Positions 33,211-41,406 of a stretch of 64,000 nt of DNA are shown piece by piece. The stretch covers positions 315,550 to 379,549 of the forward strand of contig CAXBBS010000001.1 of assembly GCA_963974485.1 (NCBI GenBank), in the 5' to 3' direction. The notes under the pieces were generated by a model, which was given only the letters and a program-made list of their open reading frames with translations, made no database searches and was not told the DNA's origin. How positions within the stretch are numbered: the first letter of the stretch is position 1; each line of letters opens with the position of its first letter. Position numbers and translations under genes: made by a program. This DNA is from JAALKW01 sp963974485 (lineage in GTDB: Bacteria; Pseudomonadota; Gammaproteobacteria; Legionellales; Legionellaceae).

Positions 33211-35403
33211 GTGGCTAAAAAATTAAAATCTGCTGAAAAACAAGACCCGTTTCACCAACGAGAGCGTGAAAAATATGACAATCCTATACCAAGCCGTGAG
33301 TTTATCTTAGAAACGTTGGTTGATTTTGGGCGTCCTATTTCTAAAAAACAATTGATTTCAGCGCTCAATATATCAAAACCTCCACAAGAAGAAGCTTTGG
33401 GTTTTCGACTACGCGCCATGCTACGAGATAGCCAACTCATGCAAGACCGTCGTGGTCGCTATTGCCTACTCGATAAAATTAGCCTGCAACGAGGGACAGT
33501 TCAAGGGCATCCGGATGGCTTTGGTTTTTTCATTCCTGACAACGGCGCCGCCGACATGCTGATTTCGCCTCGAGAGATGCGTACCGTGATGCATGGCGAT
33601 ACCGTGCTCGCACATCAGGCAGGCACTGACCGTCGCGGTCGGCCTGAATGTAAGATTCATGAGATTGTTGAGCATGCCAACCCTCGTGTGGTCGGCCGAT
33701 TTTTCTCCGAGCAAGGCGTTAATTTTGTATCACCGGACAGCAAACGTTTAACACAAGATATCTCCATTCCTCCCGAGTCAACCCATGGCGCGACCGATGG
33801 CCAAATTGTTTTGGTCGAAATAGCAAGTTACCCCAACAAGCGCGCTCAAGCCATTGGGCGAGTGATTCAAGTTCTGGGTGAGCACATGGCACCGGGTATG
33901 GAAATCGAAGTGGCTATTTTAGCGCACGGCCTTCCAGCCGAGTGGCCAGACGACGTGCATGCATCCCTGAAAGATATTCCTGATACCGTGCAAGAATCCG
34001 ATCTAATCAAACGCACCGATCTGCGCCACCTCCCGTTTGTTACGATTGACGGAGAAGACGCCAAAGATTTTGATGACGCCGTATATTGTAAGCCAAAACC
34101 TAAAGGCGGCTTTCAACTTTACGTGGCCATTGCTGATGTCTGTCATTATGTTGCTGTTGATTCGGCGCTTGATCAAGAAGCTGCACGACGAGGAAATTCC
34201 GTCTATTTTCCAGAAAAAGTGATTCCAATGCTACCCGAAGTATTATCCAACGGCATTTGTTCACTCAAGCCCTTAGTGGATAGGCTATGCATGGTTATGG
34301 AAATGGCCATCACGGCTGAAGGAAAGATTCAACGCACCCGTGTTTACCGTGCGGCGATTCATTCACATGCCAGGCTCACCTATACACAAGTGAGTGATTG
34401 GCTGACCGCAGGGGCTTGTGATCCCAAGCAACCTGAACCGATCTGGCCTGCCCTACAAAATCTTCATGCGCTTTATCAGATTCTTGCTAAAACACGAAAA
34501 GTTCGTGGTGCTATGGATTTTAACACCACTGAAACACGTATTGTTTTTGATACAAACCGTAAAATTCAACAAATCATTCCCGTTGTTCGAAACGATGCCC
34601 ATCGCCTGATCGAAGAGTGCATGTTGGCGGCGAACGTTGCAACTGCAAAATTCCTAGAAAAATCTGAGATTCCAACACTTTACCGTGTTCACCCAGCCCC
34701 AGCAGAAGATAAAATTTTAGCGCTCCGCCAATTTTTAGGCGAATTCGGCTTAACGCTCAGTGGCGGCCCAAAACCATCGCCTAAAGATTTTCAAACGACG
34801 TTGTTATCCGTTGGTGAACGACCCGAACGACATCTTATCGAAACCGTGATGCTGCGCTCGCTCAAACAAGCACAATACATCGAAGCCAACGATGGGCATT
34901 TTGGCCTTGCCTACCCAGCTTACACACACTTTACATCGCCGATTCGACGTTATCCTGACTTACTCATCCATCGCGCGATCGGGCATATCTTAGATAATAA
35001 TACGTCGAACGATTTTTCATACACAGCGAACGATATGAGCCGCTTTGGCAAGCACTGCTCATCAACCGAGCGGCGTGCTGATGAAGCCACACGTGACGTT
35101 GTTTCGTGGCTTAAATGTGAATACATGCAAGATAAAGTTGGGCAAGTGTTCAAAGGCAAAATTGCCGGCGTAACGGGCTTTGGGCTTTTTGTTGAACTCA
35201 ACGATATTTATGTTGAAGGCCTGGTGCATGTCACGTCCCTCAAAAATGATTATTATACGTTTGATGCCGTCAAGCACCGCTTAAACAGCGAGCGCTCTGG
35301 GCACAGCTATCGTTTAGGCGATCCAATGACGGTGCTCGTAGCACGCGTTGATTTAGACGAGCGTAAAATAGACTTTGAACCCGTTTTAGACGAGAAAGAA
35401 TAA
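33211..35403 (+). CDS. rnr: Ribonuclease R
   Basis: A GTG at 33211 with AAGGG 5 bases upstream is chosen over a TTG 27 bp earlier; the protein then begins MAKKLKSAEKQDPFHQRERE, close to the known start. Of 730 residues, the order is an N-terminal winged helix (IPSREFILETLVDFGRPISK), two cold-shock domains (GTVQGHPDGFGFFIPD), the RNB catalytic domain with FVTIDGEDAKDFDDAVY at about 280, and a C-terminal S1 domain (GQVFKGKIAGVTGFGLFVEL). It degrades structured RNA 3' to 5'. The basic tail common in E. coli is absent here. rlmB follows after 1 bp. Confidence 0.96.
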   Translation: MAKKLKSAEKQDPFHQREREKYDNPIPSREFILETLVDFGRPISKKQLISALNISKPPQEEALGFRLRAMLRDSQLMQDRRGRYCLLDKISLQRGTVQGHPDGFGFFIPDNGAADMLISPREMRTVMHGDTVLAHQAGTDRRGRPECKIHEIVEHANPRVVGRFFSEQGVNFVSPDSKRLTQDISIPPESTHGATDGQIVLVEIASYPNKRAQAIGRVIQVLGEHMAPGMEIEVAILAHGLPAEWPDDVHASLKDIPDTVQESDLIKRTDLRHLPFVTIDGEDAKDFDDAVYCKPKPKGGFQLYVAIADVCHYVAVDSALDQEAARRGNSVYFPEKVIPMLPEVLSNGICSLKPLVDRLCMVMEMAITAEGKIQRTRVYRAAIHSHARLTYTQVSDWLTAGACDPKQPEPIWPALQNLHALYQILAKTRKVRGAMDFNTTETRIVFDTNRKIQQIIPVVRNDAHRLIEECMLAANVATAKFLEKSEIPTLYRVHPAPAEDKILALRQFLGEFGLTLSGGPKPSPKDFQTTLLSVGERPERHLIETVMLRSLKQAQYIEANDGHFGLAYPAYTHFTSPIRRYPDLLIHRAIGHILDNNTSNDFSYTANDMSRFGKHCSSTERRADEATRDVVSWLKCEYMQDKVGQVFKGKIAGVTGFGLFVELNDIYVEGLVHVTSLKNDYYTFDAVKHRLNSERSGHSYRLGDPMTVLVARVDLDERKIDFEPVLDEKE

Positions 35404-35404
35404 C

Positions 35405-36154
35405 ATGGCAGAACATCTTATTTATGGCCTTCACCCGGTCACCGCAGTACTCAACAATCCATTACGGCATGTGTACAAAATTTATGTTAGCAAGCAACGT
35501 AACGATCAGCGCTTACAAACCGCATTAGATGCTGCGGCGCGTGCACGTGTGTCGGTTGAAACGCTCACGTCTGATAACATGAGGCAGCGTTTTGGCGATG
35601 TATCACACCAGGGTATTGTTGCTGAGGTCGATGCCCTCAAGCCTTATGTAGAAGCTGATCTACCTGATTTATTAGATGCAGCTCAAAAGCCAGCTTTAAT
35701 TTTAATTTTAGATGGCGTGACCGATCCACATAATTTAGGTGCATGCCTCCGCAGTGCAGATGCTGCGGGTGTTGATTTTGTGATTGCTCCTAAAGATAAC
35801 AGTGCCGACATCACACCTGTTGTGAGTAAAGTTGCTTCAGGTGCTGCTGAATCGATGCCGTTTGTTCGTGTGACCAACCTTGCCCGCAGTATGAGAACGC
35901 TTCAAGAAGCCGGTGTTTGGATTTATGGCGCAGCAGGTGAAGCCGAACAATCGATTTACAGCATGGATTACAGCTCGAGCTCAACAGCGATTGCTATGGG
36001 CGCTGAAGGCACGGGTCTTAGGCGCCTCACACGCGACGTATGTGATGGTTTGTTTGCACTGCCGATGCAAGGCCAGGTATCCAGCTTAAACGTATCGGTT
36101 GCAACCGGTGTGTGTTTATATGAAGTACTGAGACAACGCCTAAAATTATCTTAA
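35405..36154 (+). CDS. rlmB: 23S rRNA (guanosine-2'-O-)-methyltransferase RlmB
   Basis: The 249-residue SPOUT methyltransferase has the N-terminal substrate-binding domain (LIYGLHPVTAVLNNPLRHVY) and the trefoil-knot motifs ILDGVTDPHNLGACLRSADA, AMGAEGTGLRRLTRDVCD and LPMQGQVSSLNVSVATGVCL. It methylates G2251 of 23S rRNA. The rnr-rlmB pair is conserved in gammaproteobacteria. It overlaps the convergent YgjP-like gene by 4 bp. Confidence 0.96.
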   Translation: MAEHLIYGLHPVTAVLNNPLRHVYKIYVSKQRNDQRLQTALDAAARARVSVETLTSDNMRQRFGDVSHQGIVAEVDALKPYVEADLPDLLDAAQKPALILILDGVTDPHNLGACLRSADAAGVDFVIAPKDNSADITPVVSKVASGAAESMPFVRVTNLARSMRTLQEAGVWIYGAAGEAEQSIYSMDYSSSSTAIAMGAEGTGLRRLTRDVCDGLFALPMQGQVSSLNVSVATGVCLYEVLRQRLKLS

Positions 36155-36666
36155 CTTATTTTAAGCAATTGCCGATGCGCTTTCCAGTCAGGCATGAACT
36201 CCGTCATGAGGGCATAAAATCGCTTGTTGTGGCTTGCCTCCAACAAATGCACGAGTTCATGCACGAGCACATATTCTAAACAAATCCGTGGCTTATGAAT
36301 TAAATGTAAATTAATCCAGATACGTTTTTTTACGGTATTACAGGAGCCCCAGCGCGTTTTCATCGCCTTAACACCCCATTCATGAGCTTTCACACCAATA
36401 ATCACCTCCCATTTTTCAAATAATGGAGGCAAGAGATCTTTCATCTGCTGGTGATGCTCTCTTGTTAGACTAGGTGTTGCCGGCTGACTTGCGTGCTCCA
36501 ACATGATGCTTTGCTGCTTAGCTATCCAAGATTTTTTTTGATCTAAAAAAGTATTTATAACTTTTTCAGAGCATTTCTCAGGCGCGCTAATTTTTATTTG
36601 TCCGTCACGGGTTACACGTAAAATTAGATTTTTAATTTTTTTTCGCGTAATAATAATTTCTGTCAT
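36151..36666 (-). CDS. YgjP-like metallopeptidase-domain protein (DUF45)
   Basis: The 171-residue protein shows the zinc motif HELVHLLEASHNKRFY near the C-terminus (HExxH plus a later His) and the preceding MKTRWGSCNTVKKRIWINLH, the hallmarks of the YgjP/DUF45 family, related to SprT-like and M48 metallopeptidases. The physiological substrate is unknown. The gene overlaps the upstream YchJ gene by 4 bp, so the two are probably co-transcribed. Confidence 0.9.
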   Translation of the reverse strand: MTEIIITRKKIKNLILRVTRDGQIKISAPEKCSEKVINTFLDQKKSWIAKQQSIMLEHASQPATPSLTREHHQQMKDLLPPLFEKWEVIIGVKAHEWGVKAMKTRWGSCNTVKKRIWINLHLIHKPRICLEYVLVHELVHLLEASHNKRFYALMTEFMPDWKAHRQLLKIS

Positions 36667-37052
36667 GACACATGCACACCATCAACATAAAACCATTGCC
36701 CTGCTTTTTTGATAAACTCACTTTTTTCATGCATGGATTGCGTCGTACCGGCATCTACAAACGTTGCAATAAACTCAACATAACCTTTTTGATACTTTTT
36801 CAACGAAGTGTTCAGTACGTTGAGCTTTATCCATGTCACACGCTTAGCCCAAACATAAGCATCTAAGGCATGAAAACCTTCAGCGGCCTTGCCGCGCTGA
36901 GTTTTTTCAATGTACGCAATATCCGCCATGGTATACGCGGTATAACGCGAGCGCATCAAGGCTTCGGGGGTGGTTGGCGTCGCCTGCCCCATGAGATAGG
37001 GCTTGCAACACTGTGCGTAATCGCGCTCGACTCCACAAGGACACGGGGACAT
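36663..37052 (-). CDS. YchJ-family protein with SEC-C zinc motif
   Basis: The 129-residue protein starts with CPCGVERDYAQCC, a SEC-C metal-binding motif, followed by the YchJ core (TPEALMRSRYTAYTMADIAY) and the W-x-x-V-DG end (GQWFYVDGVHV). Compared with E. coli YchJ it lacks a second, C-terminal SEC-C motif. SEC-C motifs bind zinc and often mediate ribosome or SecB contacts; the role of YchJ is unknown. It overlaps the YgjP-like gene. Confidence 0.9.
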   Translation of the reverse strand: MSPCPCGVERDYAQCCKPYLMGQATPTTPEALMRSRYTAYTMADIAYIEKTQRGKAAEGFHALDAYVWAKRVTWIKLNVLNTSLKKYQKGYVEFIATFVDAGTTQSMHEKSEFIKKAGQWFYVDGVHVS

Positions 37053-37163
37053 GATGCTCTCTAATCAACACATACATTCAAATATTATAAGCTGCTAGGT
37101 TACCCCGAAGCTCTTGATGCCACAAGAGAACCAACATCATAATCCGCCGCTTAGGCTCCATTT

Positions 37164-37730
37164 TTATGCCTCGCCCCAAGGCTTCAGCAAACCATGATCC
37201 ACATCAAACAAATCTAAAACTCGCCCTACCGTTTCGTTAACCATATCTTCAAGGGTTTGTGGTTTTTGATAAAACGCCGGTACAGGAGGATAAATAATAC
37301 CTCCCATCTCGGTCACTGCCATCATGTTTTTTAAATGCCCTAAATGCAGCGGCGCTTCACGTGGAATAAGTACCAAGCGCCGGCGCTCTTTGAGCACCAC
37401 ATCGGCCGCACGTGTTAATAGCTGACTGGATACCCCATGCGCAATTTCAGCCAAGCTGTTCATCGAACACGGAGCAACGATCATGCCCAAGGTCTTAAAC
37501 GAGCCGCTGGCAATGCTTGCGGCAATATTGGTGTTGGCATGATACACATCTGCTAATGCTTTAAGTTCGGCGAGACTAAGATCCGTCTCATAACTACGCG
37601 TTAACTGCCCCGCATTCGTAACAACCAAATGTGTTTCTATCGGCAGAGTTTTTAAGATTTCTAATAACCGAATGCCATAAATAATACCCGAAGCACCGGT
37701 AATTCCAATAATTAATCGTGAAGCCGTCAT
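37164..37730 (-). CDS. ubiX: Flavin prenyltransferase UbiX
   Basis: The 188-residue protein matches UbiX: GITGASGIIYGIRLLEIL at the N-terminus, IVAPCSMNSLAEIAHGVSSQLLTRAADV in two adjacent parts, VLKERRRLVLIPREAPLHLG and MGGIIYPPVPAFYQKP. It makes prenylated FMN, the cofactor of the UbiD decarboxylase in ubiquinone biosynthesis. ubiD is not in this window. It is divergent from metG, with about 94 bp between the starts. Confidence 0.95.
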   Translation of the reverse strand: MTASRLIIGITGASGIIYGIRLLEILKTLPIETHLVVTNAGQLTRSYETDLSLAELKALADVYHANTNIAASIASGSFKTLGMIVAPCSMNSLAEIAHGVSSQLLTRAADVVLKERRRLVLIPREAPLHLGHLKNMMAVTEMGGIIYPPVPAFYQKPQTLEDMVNETVGRVLDLFDVDHGLLKPWGEA

Positions 37731-37782
37731 AAAATTCCTACGCTCTTTTTACTCGAGTTAAGTTTATTGTATAAGAATAGGG

Positions 37783-37788
37783 TATAAT
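37783..37788 (+). promoter_or_regulatory. Consensus -10 box of the metG promoter
   Basis: A perfect TATAAT stands 36 bp before the metG ATG. No good -35 hexamer is seen at the usual distance, so the promoter is only partly supported. Confidence 0.45.
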
Positions 37789-37824
37789 TTTCCTTTTAAA
37801 TTAATTTTGTGGATTTATTTGCTC

Positions 37825-39480
37825 ATGACAACACCTCGCCAAATCCCTCGTCAGATGCTCGTAACCAGCGCGCTCCCTTATGCCAACGGCCCCCTACACC
37901 TGGGTCATTTACTCGAGCACATTCAAACCAATATTTGGGTGCATACGCATAACATGCTTGGACATAACTGCATCAGTGTATGTGGTGACGACGCGCATGG
38001 CACACCGATTATGCTCAAAGCCGAGCAACTAGGCATCACACCGGAAGAGCTGACAGCTCAAATTCGAACCAGCCATGAACAAGATTTTAATGCGTTTGGT
38101 GTCCATTATGATTGCTATCACACCACGCATTCTGAAGAAAACAAAACGCTTGCTGAAGAAACCTATCAACGCCTCGAAGCCAACGGCGATATCATCAAAA
38201 AAACGATTCTCCAAGCGTATGATCCCATCAAAAACATGTTCTTGGCCGATCGTTATATCAAAGGCAATTGCCCACGATGTGACGCAGCAGACCAATACGG
38301 TGATAATTGTGAGGCTTGTGGCGCAACGTATGATCCAACCGATTTAAAAAATCCCATATCTAGCCTATCGGGTGCCGCACCTATCGAAAAAGAATCAGAA
38401 CATTACTTTTTTGATTTACCTCGTTACGAAGCGTTTCTTACAACATGGACACGCAGCGGCAGCTTACAAAGCGAAGTTGCTAACAAATTAGGCGAGTGGT
38501 TCGAAACAGGCCTAAGAGCATGGGATATTTCACGTGACGCGCCTTATTTTGGTTTTGAGATTCCAGGCGCCACCAATAAATATTTTTACGTATGGCTCGA
38601 TGCGCCGATTGGCTACATGGCAAGTTTCAAAAAATATTGCGACCAAAACAATCTTTCTTTTGATGCCTTTTGGGATAAAAACAGCACGGCTGAGCTGTAT
38701 CACTTTATTGGCAAAGACATCATGTACTTTCATACGCTGTTTTGGCCGGCCATGCTCAAAGGCAGCGGACGACGTCTACCGACCGCGATTTATACCCATG
38801 GGTTCTTGACGGTTAACGGTCAGAAAATGTCAAAATCGCGTGGAACGTTTATTCAAGCCAACACCTATTTAAAGCATTTAAATCCTGAGTATTTGCGCTA
38901 CTTTTTTGCCGCTAAACTGAACGGCCGCGCCGATGATTTAGATCTAAATCTCGAAGAGTTCATGCAGCGTATTAATTCAGATCTTATCGGTAAAGTGGTA
39001 AATATTGCGAGCCGATGTGCGGGCTTTATTAATAAGCGCTTTGATAACCAGCTTTCAGCTACACTCGATAACCCAGAATTATTTAGTACGGTACTTGCTG
39101 CACGCGAAGGCATTGTGGATGCCTATGTGAAACGTGATTATGCTCATGCGATTCGGCAAATATTGGAGGCCGCGGCACATATTAATCAATACATCGATGC
39201 TGAAAAACCCTGGATACTGGCGAAAGATCCCGATCAACTTGAACGCGTGCAATCCATTTGTAGCCTGGGCCTGAATTTATTTAGATTATTAATCACGTAT
39301 TTGAAACCCGTATTACCTACAATGGCACATGATTCTGAAGAATTTTTAAACTGTGGGCCACTCACCTGGCAAAATATAGAAACGCCACTACTTAATCACA
39401 GTATCAACACATTTAAGCCTTTGATGACACGTATCGAGCAAGCAAGCTTAGACGCGCTAATTGCACCTGAGGCTGCGTAG
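37825..39480 (+). CDS. metG: Methionyl-tRNA synthetase, short form
   Basis: The ATG at 37825 is taken, though an in-frame GTG 18 bp upstream is possible. The 551-residue enzyme has PYANGPLHLGHL (HIGH region), a zinc-knuckle CPRCDAADQYGDNCEACGA at about 150 and GQKMSKSRGTFI (KMSKS) at about 335, then the helical anticodon domain. The C-terminal EMAP-II-like tRNA-binding and dimerisation domain of E. coli MetG (677 residues) is missing; the protein ends naturally after the anticodon domain, as in some Legionellales. The soluble rnfB gene starts 5 bp after the stop. Confidence 0.95.
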   Translation: MTTPRQIPRQMLVTSALPYANGPLHLGHLLEHIQTNIWVHTHNMLGHNCISVCGDDAHGTPIMLKAEQLGITPEELTAQIRTSHEQDFNAFGVHYDCYHTTHSEENKTLAEETYQRLEANGDIIKKTILQAYDPIKNMFLADRYIKGNCPRCDAADQYGDNCEACGATYDPTDLKNPISSLSGAAPIEKESEHYFFDLPRYEAFLTTWTRSGSLQSEVANKLGEWFETGLRAWDISRDAPYFGFEIPGATNKYFYVWLDAPIGYMASFKKYCDQNNLSFDAFWDKNSTAELYHFIGKDIMYFHTLFWPAMLKGSGRRLPTAIYTHGFLTVNGQKMSKSRGTFIQANTYLKHLNPEYLRYFFAAKLNGRADDLDLNLEEFMQRINSDLIGKVVNIASRCAGFINKRFDNQLSATLDNPELFSTVLAAREGIVDAYVKRDYAHAIRQILEAAAHINQYIDAEKPWILAKDPDQLERVQSICSLGLNLFRLLITYLKPVLPTMAHDSEEFLNCGPLTWQNIETPLLNHSINTFKPLMTRIEQASLDALIAPEAA

Positions 39481-39484
39481 CATC

Positions 39485-40102
39485 ATGCCTAAGCCAACCG
39501 TAGCAGAGCTTGACGCCGTCCTCCCACAAACCCAATGTGGCGAGTGCAGCTACCCCGGCTGCCTCCCATATGCCGAGGCACTGGTTCACGGGCAAGCCAG
39601 CATCGACCGCTGCCCACCCGGTGGCGTCACCACACTCAAAGCGCTAGGCAAATTACTTGATGTTGACCCCGAGCCTTATCTTCAAGCCGTTCAAGAAGCG
39701 ACGCGGCCCCCTCGACGCGCTGTGATTCGTGAAGATGAGTGCATAGGCTGCACCAAATGCATTCCAGCCTGCCCGGTGGACGTTATCATAGGCAGTGCGA
39801 AGCAAATGCATACGGTCTTAGAGCATGCGTGTACGGGGTGTGGCTTGTGCGTTGACCCATGCCCTGTGGATTGCATTGATCTGATTGAAGAACCGGCTGA
39901 AACCTACGACCGTGACCTTGCACGCGAACGCTTTCAAGCAAAAAATATTCGTCTACTACGTGAACAACAAGAAAAAGAGCGTTTATATCGCGAAAAACGG
40001 CAAATCAAACAAGCGACAAACGATCCGGATCAAAAAGATGCGAATGCAAAACGCGCCTATATTTTAGAGGCCATGGTTCGAGCACAAGCGCGTAAAAAAT
40101 AA
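39485..40102 (+). CDS. Soluble RnfB/RsxB-like iron-sulfur protein
   Basis: The ATG at 39485 gives a 205-residue protein with the RnfB N-terminal Fe-S domain (TQCGECSYPGCLPYAEALVH and DRCPPGG) and a two-cluster ferredoxin domain (CIGCTKCIPACPVD and CTGCGLCVDPCPVDC). The membrane helix that normally begins RnfB is absent, and no other rnf genes are nearby, so this is the stand-alone soluble type found next to metG in some proteobacteria. It probably transfers electrons in the cytoplasm; partner unknown. The last 60 residues are a highly charged helix (RLLREQQEKERLYREKRQIK), possibly coiled coil. Confidence 0.92.
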   Translation: MPKPTVAELDAVLPQTQCGECSYPGCLPYAEALVHGQASIDRCPPGGVTTLKALGKLLDVDPEPYLQAVQEATRPPRRAVIREDECIGCTKCIPACPVDVIIGSAKQMHTVLEHACTGCGLCVDPCPVDCIDLIEEPAETYDRDLARERFQAKNIRLLREQQEKERLYREKRQIKQATNDPDQKDANAKRAYILEAMVRAQARKK

Positions 40103-40103
40103 T

Positions 40104-40172
40104 TTGACAAATCCTGCTCAACCCATATACTCTGCAAATTCAACACCAGACTTTGAATTTGCAGAGTATAAT
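40104..40172 (+). promoter_or_regulatory. Sigma-70 promoter embedded in a 17-bp perfect inverted repeat
   Basis: TTGACA (40104-40109) and TATACT (40126-40131), 16 bp apart, form a near-consensus promoter. The -10 box is the start of a perfect inverted repeat: TATACTCTGCAAATTCA at 40126-40142 and its complement at 40154-40170, with an 11-bp spacer. The right arm makes another TATAAT (40167-40172) only 4 bases before the ATG of the AAA gene, and on the minus strand gives a mirrored TATACT. A repressor bound here would block the promoter; alternatively the arms form an RNA hairpin masking the start. Confidence 0.75.
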
Positions 40173-40176
40173 TGTC

Positions 40177-41346
40177 ATGCCCTTCATTAATCGCACAGCG
40201 TTAATCAATCAAATAGAAACTCAATTTCAAGTTCACCCTGTGTGTGCTTTATTGGGTCCACGACAGTGCGGAAAAATCACCTTAGCTAAAGCTTACGCAA
40301 ATCTCAAGCACATCAACCCTGTTTATCACTTCGACCTCGAAGATCCAAACCATTTAGCGCAATTAGAAAACCCCAAACTGGCCTTAGAGCCATTAGAGGG
40401 TTTGGTCGTTATTGATGAAATTCAATTAAGGCCCCATCTCTTTCCATACCTCCGTGTATTGGCCGATAAAAAACCTGACTGCCGTTATCTTATTTTAGGA
40501 AGTGCCTCGCGTGACTTAATTCAGCAATCGTCAGAATCACTTGCCGGCCGTATTGGCTACATTGAAATCACACCACTCCAGTTGCAAGAATGTGGATACG
40601 AACATTTACGAAAGCTATGGTTTCGCGGCGGCTTTCCACGGTCTTACCTTGCACCACAAGATGAAGCAAGTCTCCTCTGGCGCAAAGCTTATATTCAAAC
40701 GTTTCTAGAACGCGATTTATCGTTACTTGGATTTAACCAATCACCACAAGCCATGCGCAGATTATGGGTTATTCTCGCGCATTATCATGGAAACATACTT
40801 AACTATTCTGATATTGGCCGTTCACTTGCCATATCTGACATGACTGTTCGACGCTATATCGATATTCTACAAGGCGCTTTCATGATCCGCGTATTAAAAC
40901 CTTGGTTTGAAAATATTCACAAACGACAAGTAAAAACACCTAAAGTATTTATCCGTGACAGCGGCCTCCTACACACACTGCTTGATATCAATTTGACACA
41001 TATACCTATGCACCCAAAGACTGGCGCATCATGGGAAGGTTTTGCTTTGGAAGAAGTCATTCACCACCATCAGCTGGATGCCGATGAATGTTATTTTTGG
41101 TCTTCTACAGGAGAAGCTGAGTTAGACTTACTCTTCACTAAAAATGGCAAAAAACTTGGCTTTGAATTTAAATATACAGACTCACCCCAAATAACTTCTT
41201 CCATAAAAAAAGCGATTGAGTGCTTAAAACTTGATTTTTTAACCCTCATCGTGCCTGGCGATATGGATTATTTACTTTCTGAAAACATTCGCGTCTGTGG
41301 TTTATCTTCATTGAAAAAAAACCTGGGATTTTTTGACGTGCTTTAG
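40177..41346 (+). CDS. AAA ATPase with DUF4143 domain, altered Walker A
   Basis: The ATG at 40177 fits the family start MPFINRTALINQI. The 389-residue protein has the AAA_14 ATPase domain (Walker A LLGPRQCGKITLAKAY, Walker B GLVVIDEIQLRPHLFPYLR, ILGSASRDLIQQSSESLAGR) and the C-terminal DUF4143 nuclease-like domain (HPKTGASWEGFALEEVI, WSSTGEAELDLLF, GFEFKYTD). In Walker A the Thr/Ser after the Lys is Ile34 (GKIT instead of GKTT), which should weaken Mg-ATP binding. No RBS is seen; the leader is taken up by an inverted repeat. A decayed relative lies 1.6 kb further on. Cellular role of the family is unknown. Confidence 0.92.
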   Translation: MPFINRTALINQIETQFQVHPVCALLGPRQCGKITLAKAYANLKHINPVYHFDLEDPNHLAQLENPKLALEPLEGLVVIDEIQLRPHLFPYLRVLADKKPDCRYLILGSASRDLIQQSSESLAGRIGYIEITPLQLQECGYEHLRKLWFRGGFPRSYLAPQDEASLLWRKAYIQTFLERDLSLLGFNQSPQAMRRLWVILAHYHGNILNYSDIGRSLAISDMTVRRYIDILQGAFMIRVLKPWFENIHKRQVKTPKVFIRDSGLLHTLLDINLTHIPMHPKTGASWEGFALEEVIHHHQLDADECYFWSSTGEAELDLLFTKNGKKLGFEFKYTDSPQITSSIKKAIECLKLDFLTLIVPGDMDYLLSENIRVCGLSSLKKNLGFFDVL

Positions 41347-41363
41347 AAACCATGGCTCGGACA

Positions 41364-41396
41364 AAAGCGCGTAAGCAATAAACGCGCTTTATATTT
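41364..41396. terminator. Bidirectional terminator between the AAA gene and glmU
   Basis: AAAGCGCGT (41364-41372) and ACGCGCTTT (41382-41390) form a perfect 9-bp stem with a 9-base loop, followed by TATATTT on the plus strand and preceded by AAAA, giving a T-tract on the minus strand. It stands between two convergent stops, as expected for a shared intrinsic terminator. Confidence 0.75.
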
Positions 41397-41406
41397 ACAA
41401 GCAATA

